DNA of 64,000 nucleotides from Guillardia theta CCMP2712. Taxonomy: Eukaryota; Cryptophyceae; Pyrenomonadales; Geminigeraceae. Under the pieces are notes generated by a model. That model saw only the letters and a list, made by a program, of their open reading frames with translations, did not search any database and was not told the DNA's origin. The translations under genes were made by a program, and so were the position numbers. The stretch is from the NCBI RefSeq assembly GCF_000315625.1, contig NW_005434670.1:176646-240645 (forward strand), in the 5' to 3' direction. This document shows, piece after piece, positions 1 to 11,815 of this stretch. Within the stretch, counting starts at the first letter, position 1; each line of letters opens with the position of its first letter.

Positions 1-795
1 TAAAGAAACGATTTCTTACTTGAAAATACTCATTTTGGACCATGATGACTTTTTAAAAGTGTTTTCAGCTCAAGCGTCGCATCACAGCAGATCACGTGAT
101 GCTCTGCGCTTTGGGCCAGGAAGATCAACAGCACTGAAAAAGAGTCTTTTCGCTCAATAAGTCCCAAATCTTAATAAAGTTAAAACACTAATATATTTAA
201 AAAAAGTTTTCGAAATCATGTTCTGTAAAAAAATTGTAGTAGGGGATCCGCCATAGTACCCCACCTATCCCAAAGAACATTTCTTCAGCACCACCTACCC
301 TATCAATGCAAGGCAATCAAAAGACTACCCCTTCAAAGATCCTGTAATGATGGGGAAAAGACCATCATTTGCAAACACAATTTGTACCCCCACCCTTCCA
401 ACATGTATCTCACATTCCCCCACCCCCCACTGTATTCCCTGAAGGTCGATGGCATTCTCGGGTCTCGGGGTAGGAGCAAGTGGGTGGGGGGAGGGACGAG
501 GGAGCGAGCAAGGGCAGAGGAGAGGGCCAGGAATGCACAGCGAAGGATGGCAGCAAGACAGCAAACAAGAGCATGTTTCAGCGAATGGCTCAGCCTGGGT
601 TGTTCGCGGGATCTGGGTAGACGAACAAATTTTTAGCATGAGAGAGAGCGGAGGAAACAGAGTAAAGATTCAGATGTTTGCTACTTGCTACCGCATCTTC
701 TTATTTCAATGTTTTGTATCCTGTTATTGACTCTCTTGTGAACAGATCAAATAGGTGCTCTGCTCTGCTCTGCTCTGCTCTGTTCAGACTCGAAA
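1..795. other. Intergenic, no gene seen
   Basis: No convincing coding exon was found. The first 230 bases are AT-rich. From about 240 to 440 there is a C-rich stretch with repeated CCCACC/CCCCC runs on the + strand, one of several strand-asymmetric islands in this window. Short open frames here are low-complexity and lack splice context. A short GCTCT repeat at 754-783 lies just before the ATG of the next gene. Confidence 0.6.
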
Positions 796-1707
796 ATGGG
801 TTCGTTTTCTGCAATCGCCGCTGTCCTCGTCATCGTCAACGTCTGTCATGGTTTCGTCCCCACCAGCCTGCCTCTTGCTCAACAACCGATGCTTGCACGA
901 ATCTCAGCGTCCCAGAAACTGCAGAGGAAGGCGAGCCTTGCCATGTCCCCGAACGTGAGAGCAGCTCCTGCGATGAGTTTGTCTCGTTCTGAGTCCAGCA
1001 ACATCGTTTCGCCCGTACTTGGCTTCATGAGCAAGTAAGTTGTTGCGGTCGCTCCCTCGCCATGTTGAACTGGCTCGCAGGTTCAAGTCTCTCTTTGTCA
1101 GCTCCTTCCTCCTGTTCGCGCTCATGCTGGGCGCCCCCATGGATGCTGAGGCTCTCACCCAAAAGAAGTCGAAGAGTGGAGGCCGAGTGGGCGGAGGAAG
1201 TTTCCGCAAGAGCTCTCCCGAGCTCTCTCGCCGTGCTGATGCCACTCCTGGTGCCGCTGGTGTTGCCGGTGCTGCTGCTCCTGGAACTGCAATGGGGGCC
1301 ACTGCTGCACACTCGGTGAGACGCACTCTCGCCTCCCCCCCCCCGCCGCGTGTACACCTTGATCTCTCAACGGTCTAACAACGCTCAACGATGTCTGACT
1401 GACTGTCTGCACAGACTCACACGACCGTGATCGTGGCTCAGCCCTCCCCCTTCGGAGGCTTGTTCTCCCCTTTTGGTGGTTTCTCGCCATTCGGAGGGTT
1501 CGGCTTCTCTCCCTTCGGCATGCCGGTCTTCTCCCCCTTCTCGTTCTCTCCCTTCGGCTTCGGGCTCTTCACTATCCGTCCCATGGTGATGATCCTGTCT
1601 CTTTTACCGCTTGCTCCAGCTCACCTGTTCCACAGATCGCGCTTGGCACCTTTGCTGCGGTCAGCATGGTCATGTTCATCATGATTTTCTTCAGCACCCG
1701 TCGGTAA
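796..1707 (+). CDS. Plastid-targeted FSPFG-repeat membrane protein
   Basis: Reconstructed exons are 796-1034, 1081-1315, 1415-1585 and 1636-1707, giving 238 aa in consistent phase with GT-AG introns of 46-99 nt. The start is an ATG followed at once by a signal peptide (VLVIVNVCHG) and then Phe, the cryptophyte/red-lineage plastid import signature. A transit-like region rich in Ser, Ala and Arg follows. Near residue 85 is a second hydrophobic segment ending in AEA, which could be a thylakoid-type signal or a membrane span. After it comes SGGRVGGGSFR, a motif reminiscent of the start of DUF1517-type plastid proteins. The rest is Ala/Gly-rich, followed by seven or so repeats of the SPFGG/SPFGF type and a C-terminal hydrophobic helix (MVMFIMIFF). 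A plastid membrane location is inferred; no enzymatic domain is visible. Confidence 0.75.
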
Positions 1708-1881
1708 TGTACGTCTTTTTAAGAATAAATCTTCAGATGTAAGGAACCAACAAGTGTTCACTGATGTCAGCAGCCAGGTGTTGCTTACTCTCTGTCGCTC
1801 AGAGTCAGGTCCACTACATCGTCCACATGTTTGTTGATCGCAGTTGGCTGTAGCCCTGTCAAGAGATCAGGACGTCTGCAC

Positions 1882-4800
1882 TCAGCTTGGCCGAGTGTCT
1901 TTACCTGCACTACAGTTGTCAACTTCAACCTCAGACTTCAAGTCTTCCGGATCGCTCGTGATCATGCGAGGCTTCTTCGGTGTCATATTGTTCCTCTGAA
2001 AGTAATTCTGAATCCCTCTCTTCGCCTTTGTTGTTTCATTAGCAACCGGCCGCTCTGCTTCACCCGCCTTCTCAGAGCAAGCAGAGGTTGTCCCTGATAG
2101 CCTTGACTTCTCCTCCTCTCGGCCTTTCTTGACGCTGTGATCGCTCTTCTTGAAGAAACTTGCGATGCTCGCAGGCTTTCGGGTGGCTCGATCTCGTTCC
2201 GAAACCATCACTGGGCAGACCTCTTCCACTTGCACTCTCGTCTCGAAGTTGGACTTGGAGTCATCGGAGCAGTATGGGACAACCACCGGGATCCTTGAGG
2301 TGCACTGGGCGATCGAGAGAGAGACTTCGATTTGTTTGCCATCAGGTATTGGCACCATCGTCTTGATAGAGCCGCTGGTGGTGTCGTACCTGACAGGCGC
2401 TCTTATATGGGAATCTCCTACCAAGATCGGGAGGAGGAAATTGGTGTTGGGTTGAAGCTTTAGAGCCAAGATCCCTTGCGCACCAAGATCCGGTGGAAGA
2501 ATTTTCACAGCCTGTCCTGAGCGCAAGAGCATTCTGCTCCTCAGAGCCTCTTTGATGTCAGCCACAACAGAGCATGGGAGGCGGAGGCCAACCAGATGTC
2601 GGCCATCGATAGCAATCCTGACGACCTTCATACGAGCATCACGTACAGAGAGCTTGCTGTCAGAGCTTCGAGAGTGTCGTGTGACAACCTCTTGTATCTC
2701 ATTCCAGATGGAAATCAATGTTCCGCTCACAAGATTGAAGTTGAGGATTCGCGAACCGTTGCCGTCCCATGACTCGCTTTGGACAAAGAGTGTTTTCCAT
2801 GACCTCTCTGCTTCGCTCGAATCCTGCTGTACGTACTTCTCATGCAGCTCACTCAGGCTGATCTCTTGCTTGCTGAGCCCAGTGTTGGGTCGTGATATAA
2901 TGAAAGAAGCATCATCTTTGCAAATAGCAAGGATGATGCCATACACGTTTCTCCCAGGAATTTTGTGCCGAGTTTCATAGAATCCATCATTCTTGCTCCC
3001 CTTGCTTTCCATTCTTAGCTTCTTGATGGCAGAATCCCAGCTCATGCCTCTGTCAATTCTTAGGTTATGAACAGAAGTTTTCGCAGAGGTCGTTGGGTCT
3101 GAATAAACTTCCTCAGAAGACAAAACATCAATTTGGACACTGTCTTCGTGGAAAAGATCTGAGATTGCATCACTGTAGCGGCCCTCTCGCTTTGCCATGC
3201 ATATCTCGTGTTGAAGCAGACAAAAGAAGTACTGAAAGAGGCAATTCTGTATTGTAACTGGAGCAGCCAGCAACCTTCCCAAGAATTTCTTCACATTTCC
3301 TTGTTCAGACGCTGAACGAGCTCCACTCATTGCGAGATACTCAAAGCCGAGCCTGAAGTTTTCAAGGAGGTCTTCTTCACTTGTGTCTCCTGTGATCTCG
3401 AAGAGATCACGCACATTGACATTTTGGACCAACAGTGTAGAATTTTGAATTGATTCCATCAGTTTTTTCAAGCTGGAATTCCCATAAACCTAAATGAGAT
3501 CGTGAGGGTGAAAATTTACTGCCAGGGCCGCTATTACCGTTTGCAAATTGAATTCCTGCAGATCTTGCCCGACGGCTGCTCGACGATCTCCCCTCGTCAG
3601 TGCCCCCAAACTCTCCAAACGCCTCGCCACCGCCGATGCGAATCTCCTTTCTCCACCAATGTCTACAAGTAGGTGAGGTGAAGCTTTCCTTCATTGTCAA
3701 TGTGTGTACCTGTCACGACCAGTCTGTATATCGGAGCACTCACTTGATTGCTTCGATGGGATCGGCCGAGTTGTTGGACAGCCTTGTCGGCGCTCCATGG
3801 CAACTGGAGGTCAGAGGCAGTCACGATAGCTACAAGATCCTCCCATGTCAGTCACCTCTAGCGTGAAATGTACTCTCCTCCTCTGGTTGCCCCCATCCTT
3901 GAGGGCATGTAAACTTATTCCCACTGACGCAGCGTCAGAGATGATTCCTGCATCAAGCAATCAGGACCGCTCGCAATTGAAGCAGATGTTGGTCGAGACC
4001 TATCAACTTCTTCCCTGCTTGAAACTTCTGGCATTCTTTCACGTTGATAGTCTCAATTTCCGCTTCCCCTTTACCTCGCTGCTCCACACGGAAAGTGTTT
4101 CCTTTCTCCCTGACAATCCTCCATGTCCTTCCCGTCATTTCTGCAACACGGTCCGGCCCACCCAGCTGATCAATCAACAAGTCGAGAGCAGAACTTGGAA
4201 GTTCGCATTCTTCTGTTCTTCGAATCAGGTCATCTCTATTCTTGAGACATGATTCCACAGTTTGTCCAGCTGACTGTTTGTTCTTTGACACCTCCACGTT
4301 GTTCATGTAAATTTCATCTGTGATGTCAACAACGCTGGTATCAAGCTGCTTAGAATCATTCAGGGCGTCTGTTGAAGCATCATGCACAATGACGGGGAAG
4401 TGAGTCTCTAAGAATGATATCAGGGTGTCTCGAACGCTAGAGTAGAGGCTGTTGAAGTGATGTACACTCTTCTTCTGCGAAATTTTCCTAGACAGAGCCG
4501 CCTCTCCAGTCTGCTGCAAACCGATGACAACCGCATGCCCTTCTTCAACTGCCCTAGCAGGAAATTAAACGATTGAACAGAAAGAAAAGAGCAATCTTAC
4601 TTCTTGGCTTCTGCAGCAATGTAATCAACTTTCATAGCAAGGATCAGCTGTCGAAAAAATCTTTGATGCGCTGACCAGTAGTTTGACAAAATTCTCCCAG
4701 GAGCATTCGTCTTCTGAATAGCCTCTTGTAACGCTATTCTCACATCCAACCATAGAGATGCAGCTTCATCATAGACATGCCTTTGTTGATCGCTCAATTT

Positions 4801-5899
4801 CAGTTCGACGGTGTGGAACTCTGAATTCTGGAATGAAAGCCCCCTGCTGACGTATGCCCCGATCCTCTTCAGTTCCATTGCCAGCATCTCAAGGAAGAAA
4901 ACTCCTCTTCTTGAAACTGTCGATAGGAATTGCTCGAAGTTGGCGAAAGTGCATGCTTCACCCCAAAGACCAAGTCTCTCACAATACGCGAGGTTTCCGA
5001 GTTCAGTAACCCCAGTAGCGCTGGAGTAGACGACCCTAGCTAGCGGCAGCCTCTTCTGTATCTCAATGACGCACTTGGAAGTCTTTGTTGATGCATCAGA
5101 GTTCTCGCCAATGAAAAAGTTCTTCGCTCTGTGGCACTCGTCGAACACAAGGACGCCGTCGAAGGTTTCCCCCCCGCACCATTTCACTATCTGCTCCAGC
5201 CGGGAGGGCCTACCGGGCTTGGCTCCCCCGATGAGAGTGCTGTAGGTCGAGAAGAGCACTCCCTCTTTGAAGTCGCTGCTGAGCCCAAGGGCCTTCGTGT
5301 TGTCGTCCAGCTGCTGGCAACCATCGATCACCTTCACGAAGCATCCAAGAGCGTTCATGTCTCGTTCAGCATCGAGCTTCAGATCGCTCGACGTGGACAG
5401 CCACACATGCTTCCGCCGTCCTCTTGCCAGGGAGTCGAAAATGATTCCAGAGATCTGCAAGGCACGCAATAAGTCCAACGGAGAGCACTCCACACGAAAC
5501 ACCTGTCGCCCCTTCCCCACACCTGCCCCATCCCCCAGGAAGAAACCAGCACGGCAGCCGTTGGGAAGTATCATCTGATGCCTCTGGCCTTTAAGGGTGT
5601 TACTGAAAGGAAGATAGCGCAAGGAGCTCCTTACATGCATACAGAACGCCCTCGGTCTGAAGATCCGAAAGTTTTCCCTCCGCGAAGACTTCGATCGGCA
5701 CCGAGTCGAACAAGGGGAACTGAGGAGGAGGCAGGCGCACGAGCGCAAGACTCGCAGGTTCTGAGACATGCCCAGGGTGCTTGACCAGCAGCGAAGCATG
5801 TTGCTTCAAGGACGTGCACTCGTAATCAGAGTAAACCTCCGTTGCGTTGAGCTCCTCCCCGTCCTCCAGCTCCTCGGGCAAGGGCGCTGCATCTGCCAT
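1882..5899 (-). CDS. SBNO: Strawberry notch (SBNO) family helicase-like protein
   Basis: Eight exons, high to low: 5899-5635, 5588-5503, 5454-4601, 4553-4000, 3947-3856, 3803-3710, 3662-3538, 3489-1882; 1225 aa. The first in-frame ATG is at 5899. SBNO proteins are SF2-helicase-like nuclear co-regulators. Visible signatures: the Walker A-like [11 protein letters not shown], the DECH box in [16 protein letters not shown], then the second helicase lobe with [13 protein letters not shown], the [10 protein letters not shown] motif VI and [27 protein letters not shown], all diagnostic of SBNO. The C-terminal 110 residues are charged and disordered-looking, with two short FF/YF motifs (SIASFFKK and GIQNYFQR) resembling PCNA-interacting boxes. 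Introns are 46-52 nt. The family call is firm; only the very N-terminus and the meaning of the tail are open. Confidence 0.93.
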
Positions 5900-6656
5900 G
5901 CCAGGCGATCCCGACGAGACTAGCACCACTGGGAGGCGATCAGCACAGAGCCATCATCCTGCCATGCCGCACGCTGGGGCCCTCCACTGTCCAGCGCTTC
6001 CCGCCTACCGCCGACCTTCGATTCTGCATGGCATCTTGGCGGGAAACCGGTCTGCCATCATCCACTGTTTCGTGCTGACATGACCCCCCATTTATACCGG
6101 TCTGAAAGAAGGGAATATAACGGGTGAGTAAAGGAGGAGACAGGGGTCTTGGAGCAGGATCTAATGCCAGTGAGGCCGCAATCTGCAGGCACAGCAAGAG
6201 AGGAACAGGAGTCAGGAGGAGCGAGGAGAAGCAGGTGGAGCGAGAAGAAGCGGGTGGAGCGAGGAGAGAAGAACAGAGGAGAAGAAGGTAACCTGCGTTT
6301 GTAAGGAGCAGGAGCAGACCAAGGAGCAGACGATAGAGGAAGAAGTCAAGGAAGGGAGAACCAAGGCGCTTCAGGGGTCGTCAGGTCACGGAGCAGGAGG
6401 AAGCCTTTGGCGTTCAGGTCAGCACTGGTCTTCCCAGCAACTGAGGCATGGAAGGAATCTGACTCGACAAGCCAAACAGCCGCTAGGCGTCGCCAGGCAG
6501 GGCCGTGGGAGTTGATGTTGAAAACTTAGTTGGTAATGTTCCAGCACTGTCGGTCCTCTTTGTGAGGCTGGGAAACTGCAAGGGATCACCTTTATCCCGC
6601 GTTTCTCTGCACGTTTTCTTTGTTCTTGGGTCTCTGAGACAGCAATCAGCTGCAAA
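5900..6656. other. Divergent intergenic region
   Basis: This separates the SBNO gene (minus) from the ABC1 kinase gene (plus), so it should hold promoters for both. The middle (about 6190-6300) is purine-rich with GGAGAAG-type repeats. No further gene was seen, and no TATA-like box could be assigned with confidence. Confidence 0.5.
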
Positions 6657-8678
6657 ATGTTGCCTTCGGGCGGTATTCTTGCAAATAATCGTCTTGCTAT
6701 CACGACCATCCTCCTCTCTCTTGGCCTTCACCTTGCAGCAGGCATTCAGATTCCCTTCACCTCCCGTGGGCCGCAGACTGTAGGGCAGGGTACTCTCAAT
6801 AGCTCCCAGGCCGTTGCGCCCCTGCTGAGTTTCAATCCTACTATGAGGAAGCGTTCGAGAGTGGTCGTGTCGTCACATGGCAGGGAGGATGGGATCGTCG
6901 TAGCCGAGCAGAGCCGAGTCAAGCTCCTTCTGAGAGCCATCTATCTTTCTTTCATCTACTTCCTCCCCTTTGTCACGAGCCCCCTCGCCCTCCTCGTCCC
7001 CAGCTTTCGCGACCATGTCTGGTACAAGTTCCTGACCATGTCGCTGGGGCACTCGGGAGCGGCGTTCATCAAGTGGGGCCAGTGGGCGTCTGTGAGGCCG
7101 GACATCTTCCCCCTCAAACTCTGCGACGTTCTCTCGCACCTTCACAGCAACGCTCCCAAGCACAGCTGGAAGCACACCAAGCAGGAGGTTGAGAGAGCCC
7201 TTGGCTGCTCGATCGAGAGATACTTCGAGCGCTTCGACCGCGAGGCCTTCGCGTCCGGCAGCATCGCTCAAGTTCACTTTGCCACCCATAACGGGCAGAA
7301 GCTGGCGGTGAAGGTTCGGCACCCCAACGTGAAGGAGCAGATCGCCTCGGACTTCCGTATCATGCGCGCGTTCGGCTCGTTCGTCGACAGCATCCCCGGG
7401 CTGCACTGGCTGAACCTCGAGGCTTCGATGGAGCAGTTCTCTCACACCATCGCCTCTCAGACGCGGCTGGACGTTGAGGCCAACCACCTCGACATCTTCA
7501 ACGACAACTTCCGGGCCCAGAGGCAAATATGCGGCTTCCCCAAGGCTGTCTTCTGCAGCGAGAGCGTGTTGGTAGAGACGTTCGAGGAAGGGTCACTTGC
7601 TACACACATGGTGCTGCCCATCAACCGCGCCAAGGCGAGGAAGAGCAGGTCATGGTGGCCTCTTGGTTCGCTATCGAGCCTCCTCCATTCTTGCCTGCGC
7701 TGCTTTCACGTCGAGGAGGAGATGGAGGAAACGCTATCGTCGACAGGGCACTTCATCGTAGCCAAGGGAGAAGACATGTACCTGCAGATGCTTCTCAAGG
7801 ACAACTTGATGCATGCAGATCTGCATCCGGGCAATATACTCCTGCAGCACAACAACTCGCTGCACCACAACCCGAAGATCATTCTCCTCGATGCTGGGAT
7901 GGTTGCCCAGCTCAAGGCTGACGAGCAAGACAACTTCATCGGACTGCTCAAGGCGATTGGCAAGGTAAGGCGGGAGCGAGGGAGCGAGGGAGCGAGGGAG
8001 CGAGGGAGCGAGGGAGCGAGGGAGGGGGGGGATGGTTGTGGACAAGGGCGGGGATGAGGACGGGGACGAGGACGGGGACGAGGACGGGGACGAGGACGGG
8101 GACGGTGTGGCTGAGCTTTCTTACCAGGGCGACGGGTCCATGGCCGCAGACTTCATCCTCCGCTTCTCGTGCAACCAGACGTGCACCTCTCCCGAGCTTG
8201 TCGAGCTCTTCCGCCAGGACATGGTGAGGCTCTTCGCCGAGCACTGCCGCGGGTACGGCCATGGCGTACACATCGGCAATGTCCTCCGCCTCATCCTGCA
8301 GACCCTCAGGGTCCACAAAGTCCGTGTGGACGTCAACTACGTGACACTCGTCCTCAATATCCTCTGCCTCGAGGGGCTCGCGAGCGCGTTCCAGCCTGAC
8401 TATAACCTGTTGGACGGAGCTCGGCCGCTGCTGGACGGGTACAGGAAGTGGCTCAGGTTCCTGTTCCCCCTTGGGCTGCTGGCGAAACGGATCAAGGATG
8501 ACAGGTACGGTGACTTGCTCCTGCTGTCGCGCCCGATCCGTTCCGTCCTCCCCCTTCCCCTCGCTCTCCTGCCCCTTTCCTGCTCCTCCTTCTTCACTTG
8601 TTTCCTTCATGGATGATCTTGAGTTGCAGGAGGTACCGGAGCCTCAGAGAGCAAGAAGCGCGGGAGCAGGCCAAGTAA
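6657..8678 (+). CDS. ADCK2: ABC1/ADCK2-like atypical kinase
   Basis: Three exons, 6657-7964, 8128-8504 and 8630-8678, give 577 aa. The ABC1/UbiB family contains atypical kinases of mitochondria and plastids that support quinone and lipid metabolism. Visible motifs: the family-specific KxGQ motif in FIKWGQWASVRPDIFP, the Ala-rich loop ASGSIAQVHFAT, the LAVKVRHP lysine, the catalytic loop LMHADLHPGNIL and the metal-binding LLDAGM. Asp-Ala-Gly instead of Asp-Phe-Gly is typical of ADCK2. The N-terminus (residues 10-30) is a hydrophobic leader ending LHLAAG, so a secretory/plastid or mitochondrial signal is possible. A second hydrophobic stretch (LLLRAIYLSFIYFLPF) precedes the kinase domain. The first intron carries two tandem repeats. 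Confidence 0.9.
7970..8105 (+). repeat. Two short tandem repeats inside an intron
   Basis: Within the first intron of the ABC1 kinase gene, GAGGGAGC-type octamers repeat from about 7973 to 8026. A GGGGACGAGGAC-type dodecamer then repeats from about 8050 to 8102. Both end before the TTTCTTACCAG acceptor, so they do not enter coding sequence. Confidence 0.8.
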
Positions 8679-8799
8679 GGGGACGTGGAGGAAGGGAGCC
8701 AAGACGAGGATGTGAACGGAGCATTCGGGAAGGAGGAGACGGGAGGCAGAAGCGAGAATGAGGAGAATTCGAAGAAACAGTTGGTGAGAGATCTGTATT

Positions 8800-8931
8800 T
8801 TACGAGAGATTCGTCAACTCCTCTGTCCTTGCGCTGTCTGTGTACATCCCTCCTTCGATGTTATCGGCCGGGACCTGGTAATCAGCAACAATGAGGAGAG
8901 AAAGACGAGAAGGAAGCAGGAGCAGGAGCAA

Positions 8932-8990
<59 letters not shown>

Positions 8991-11815
8991 CGAACCTCGC
9001 TGTCAGAGATGCCCAGTCCCCCTCTTCCTCCGAAGTAGTGAAGCGTAGAACCCCGAACCAGCTCCTGCTCATCGGGTCAAGACCGTTGAAGCGCAGGGAC
9101 TTGACTCACGTCGTTGACGTCATTGGGGATTCTCCCAACTTTCTCCGGCGTGGGATGAGATTGCTGGAAGCTGAGCAGTCGTTACCAAGCAATCAAAATT
9201 CCTTCTTTGCTGCCCCCCCTCCTCCCACCTTCCCCGGCCTTGTCCTGCAAAAACTCCTCTCTTTCGTTCTCCTCTTCCTCCACTTCCCCACTCCTCTGAA
9301 GCTGTTGTATGTGTCCTTCCATCCCTGCCTTCATCCCGCCCTGCGCTCCTCCATCCACCTCCACACCTGTCTCGACGTCTTGCCCCAGATAGCTTGGTAG
9401 GAACCAACACCTGCCGACCAACACGTTGAGTGGAGGAGACCAGGAGTGACGCGAGTCTCACATCTCCGTCTCTGGTTCCGGCAGCTCCAAACATACCCGT
9501 GTCGATGATGTTGTCACCTGCTTCTGTGTCACACATGCCCAACTCCCTTCCTTCTCTTCCCTTCTCCTTCTCCCTCCTCCTCATCCCTCACCTGCCTTCT
9601 CCTTCTCCCTCCTCCCCCTCCTCCTCCTCCTCCTCCTCCTCCTCCTCCTCCTCCCTTCTCCCTCGTCTACTCACCGAGCTTGTTCCTAATCAGAGCTGGC
9701 CCGATGCCAGACTGCCCGTATCTGTTAACAAGCATGAGCACAGTTGGCAGGAGAAGGAGGGAGAGGAAAGAAGAGCAGACATGCACAGTCAGGGAGGGGA
9801 AACATGCTCAGCAGACCTGTCGGGGCCGGAGTTTTCGGCAGTGCCAACCACGATACCTCCATGGACGTACTGGAGGGAAGGATGAGAGGCGGAAGGACGA
9901 GATCCTGCACTAGTACCCCAGCGCCATGCGCGAGACGACGGAAGCGATTCTCGTCTGTGCTCTCCACGGGCTGAAAGAGAAATGAGCGAGAAATAGAAGA
10001 GGAGGAGGGGAGAGGAGAGGAGAAGAGAGGAGAGGAGAGAGGGGGAGTGGAGAGGGCAGAGCAGATTAGAGGAGAGGAGACGAGACGAGACGAGAAAGAA
10101 AGGGGATGGATATAGCATGGCCTATGATCCATTACCTCGTCATTATTGTCTTCTTTGGAGGATGCCTTTCCAACGAACTCCTTCATCGTCTTTGCAGGAT
10201 GTCAAAGACCCACCAAGTACCACAAGGTTGTCAAAGCACCTCCTTGGTATCGTCAAACCTAGAAGCGGCTCGACTACCCGTGCTTCTTGCAACGAGTTTC
10301 TGAATCACTCATGTCAGCACGGTACTCCCTCCTTTACTCCCTTCCTCCCTCTCCTTCCATTCATATCTTTTACTCTCTATGCCTCTCTCTTGGATTTTTC
10401 AGCCTCCTACCTGGCTATTCATCTTCTTCTCGACGCTCTGTGTCTTGGACCTGTTGTACCATGAGACGGGATTCGAATCGTCATCATCACAGACAAGCTC
10501 TGCTTGGCCTCAGCGAGTTGGGCTTCAAGTTTCTCTACCCGTTCAGCCTCCTGCAACTCCTGTAGCAAGATGAGATGAATCAACCTCGTACGAGGGGAGT
10601 ATCGAAACCTTGCGAAGGAGATGTACACGAGATCTGGCACTAGCAACCGTGTTGTCCAGCGACTTCCCCTCCTCCTGTGTGTTGGTCTCAGCATGGAGCA
10701 AGAAACTGACAGCAAGAAGCTCACCACAGGCTTCTGGTTCAGCTGAGCATGCAGGCGAGCGATCCTGTGACGGCTATGTTGCTGCGGGAGAGGATCAGCC
10801 TAAAGGAGCAGGAGCAACGTGCTGCTGGCTCGTCAGGTTTCACCTTGTGGATCTCAACTGCTCCATCGCTCTGGGGCCTGAGGTGGCTCCTCCTCACAAG
10901 CCTCTTGAGCGGTGCGGGACGCTGGACCATGTCCTGCAAGGTTGTCAACGAGACGCGGCGGAGGCTGACGGCGCACAGACCTCGTGCATGTACTGCGAAC
11001 CAAGAGAGATGATGCGCTGAGCAAGGGCTTCCTTCGGGGAGACGTCTCCCTGTACGCACACAGACAGACGTCACAGGAAGGAACAGCGGAGGAGGAGGGG
11101 AGGGAGCCAACCATGGCCTCGGCCTCATGCAAGAGCATCTTGTTCTGGTCAGCTGGGCTCATGGTGGCAGCAAGGCTGCCGAGGACCTGGATGGCGAGCA
11201 TCAGACTCGACCTCTCGGCTGTTCTCCGACTCTCTCACGTTGGATTTGCTCTCTTTCAGCCTGCCGAGCAGACCAGTGCCGTCTCGCTTCGCCTACGAGA
11301 AGCACAAAAGAGTTAGATTGGAGCCACAAGAGCTGACATGAGGTTAAGGCTTCGCTCACATTCATCTCTCCGAGTACACCCTCGATGATGGGATCCTTCG
11401 CCTTGGCCGCTTGCACTTTGAACATGTTGAGCTGCTTCTCAAGAGCCTGGCCAGTTGTCAGCCTGCAGAAAGCGCAAACTTCTCTCTTCTCTACCTCTTT
11501 CTCTCGCCTCAGGGTGTCAATCCTTGGCTTCTTCTCCACCTTTACAGCAGCGGTAGCGACGACCTTCTTGCCTGACTTGCTGGCTGCGTGATGGACCTGA
11601 GGATGGGACGAGGGGTGCAGCTGGGCCTGGAGCTGCGCTTTCTCCTTGATCAATCTTTCGATCTCTCGAGATTCACTGCAGAGGGTCAGTGGAAAAGTTA
11701 ATGGAAAACGGCATTACCGGTCCAGCTCGACAGGATCTCTTGCACCGGAGTTCATGGCAAACATTCCCAGAGCAAGGACGCAGGCGATGGCAGCAACCAT
11801 GATGACTCGATGCAT
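8800..11815 (-). CDS. Membrane-anchored coiled-coil protein, 20 exons, unknown function
   Basis: Exons, high to low: 11815-11718, 11675-11360, 11292-11239, 11186-11112, 11049-10981, 10933-10844, 10799-10725, 10674-10627, 10559-10491, 10437-10411, 10299-10240, 10189-10136, 9970-9917, 9869-9817, 9721-9675, 9523-9462, 9410-9367, 9170-9110, 9064-8996, 8874-8800. They give 499 aa with every junction in phase. The start (MHRVIMVAAIACVLALGMF) is a signal anchor or uncleaved signal peptide. Residues of about 30-130 and 250-330 are charged and heptad-rich, consistent with coiled coil. The C-terminal third is Gly-rich and lacks a recognised motif; it begins GYVHGGIVVGTAENSG and ends with a short acidic tail. 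I do not recognise the family. A secretory or organellar membrane location is inferred. The last intron contains an AGGAGC hexamer tract. Confidence 0.75.
8920..8993 (+). repeat. AGGAGC hexamer microsatellite in an intron
   Basis: About twelve near-perfect AGGAGC units. On the minus strand the tract lies in the last intron of the 20-exon gene, between the donor next to 8996 and the acceptor next to 8874. The Arg-Ser-rich frame read from it on the + strand is an artefact of the repeat. Confidence 0.85.

Noticed and set aside
8891-9400. Arg-Ser-rich open frame resembling an SR splicing factor
   Set aside because: The RS run is the AGGAGC hexamer read in one frame; it lies in an intron of a well-supported minus-strand gene.
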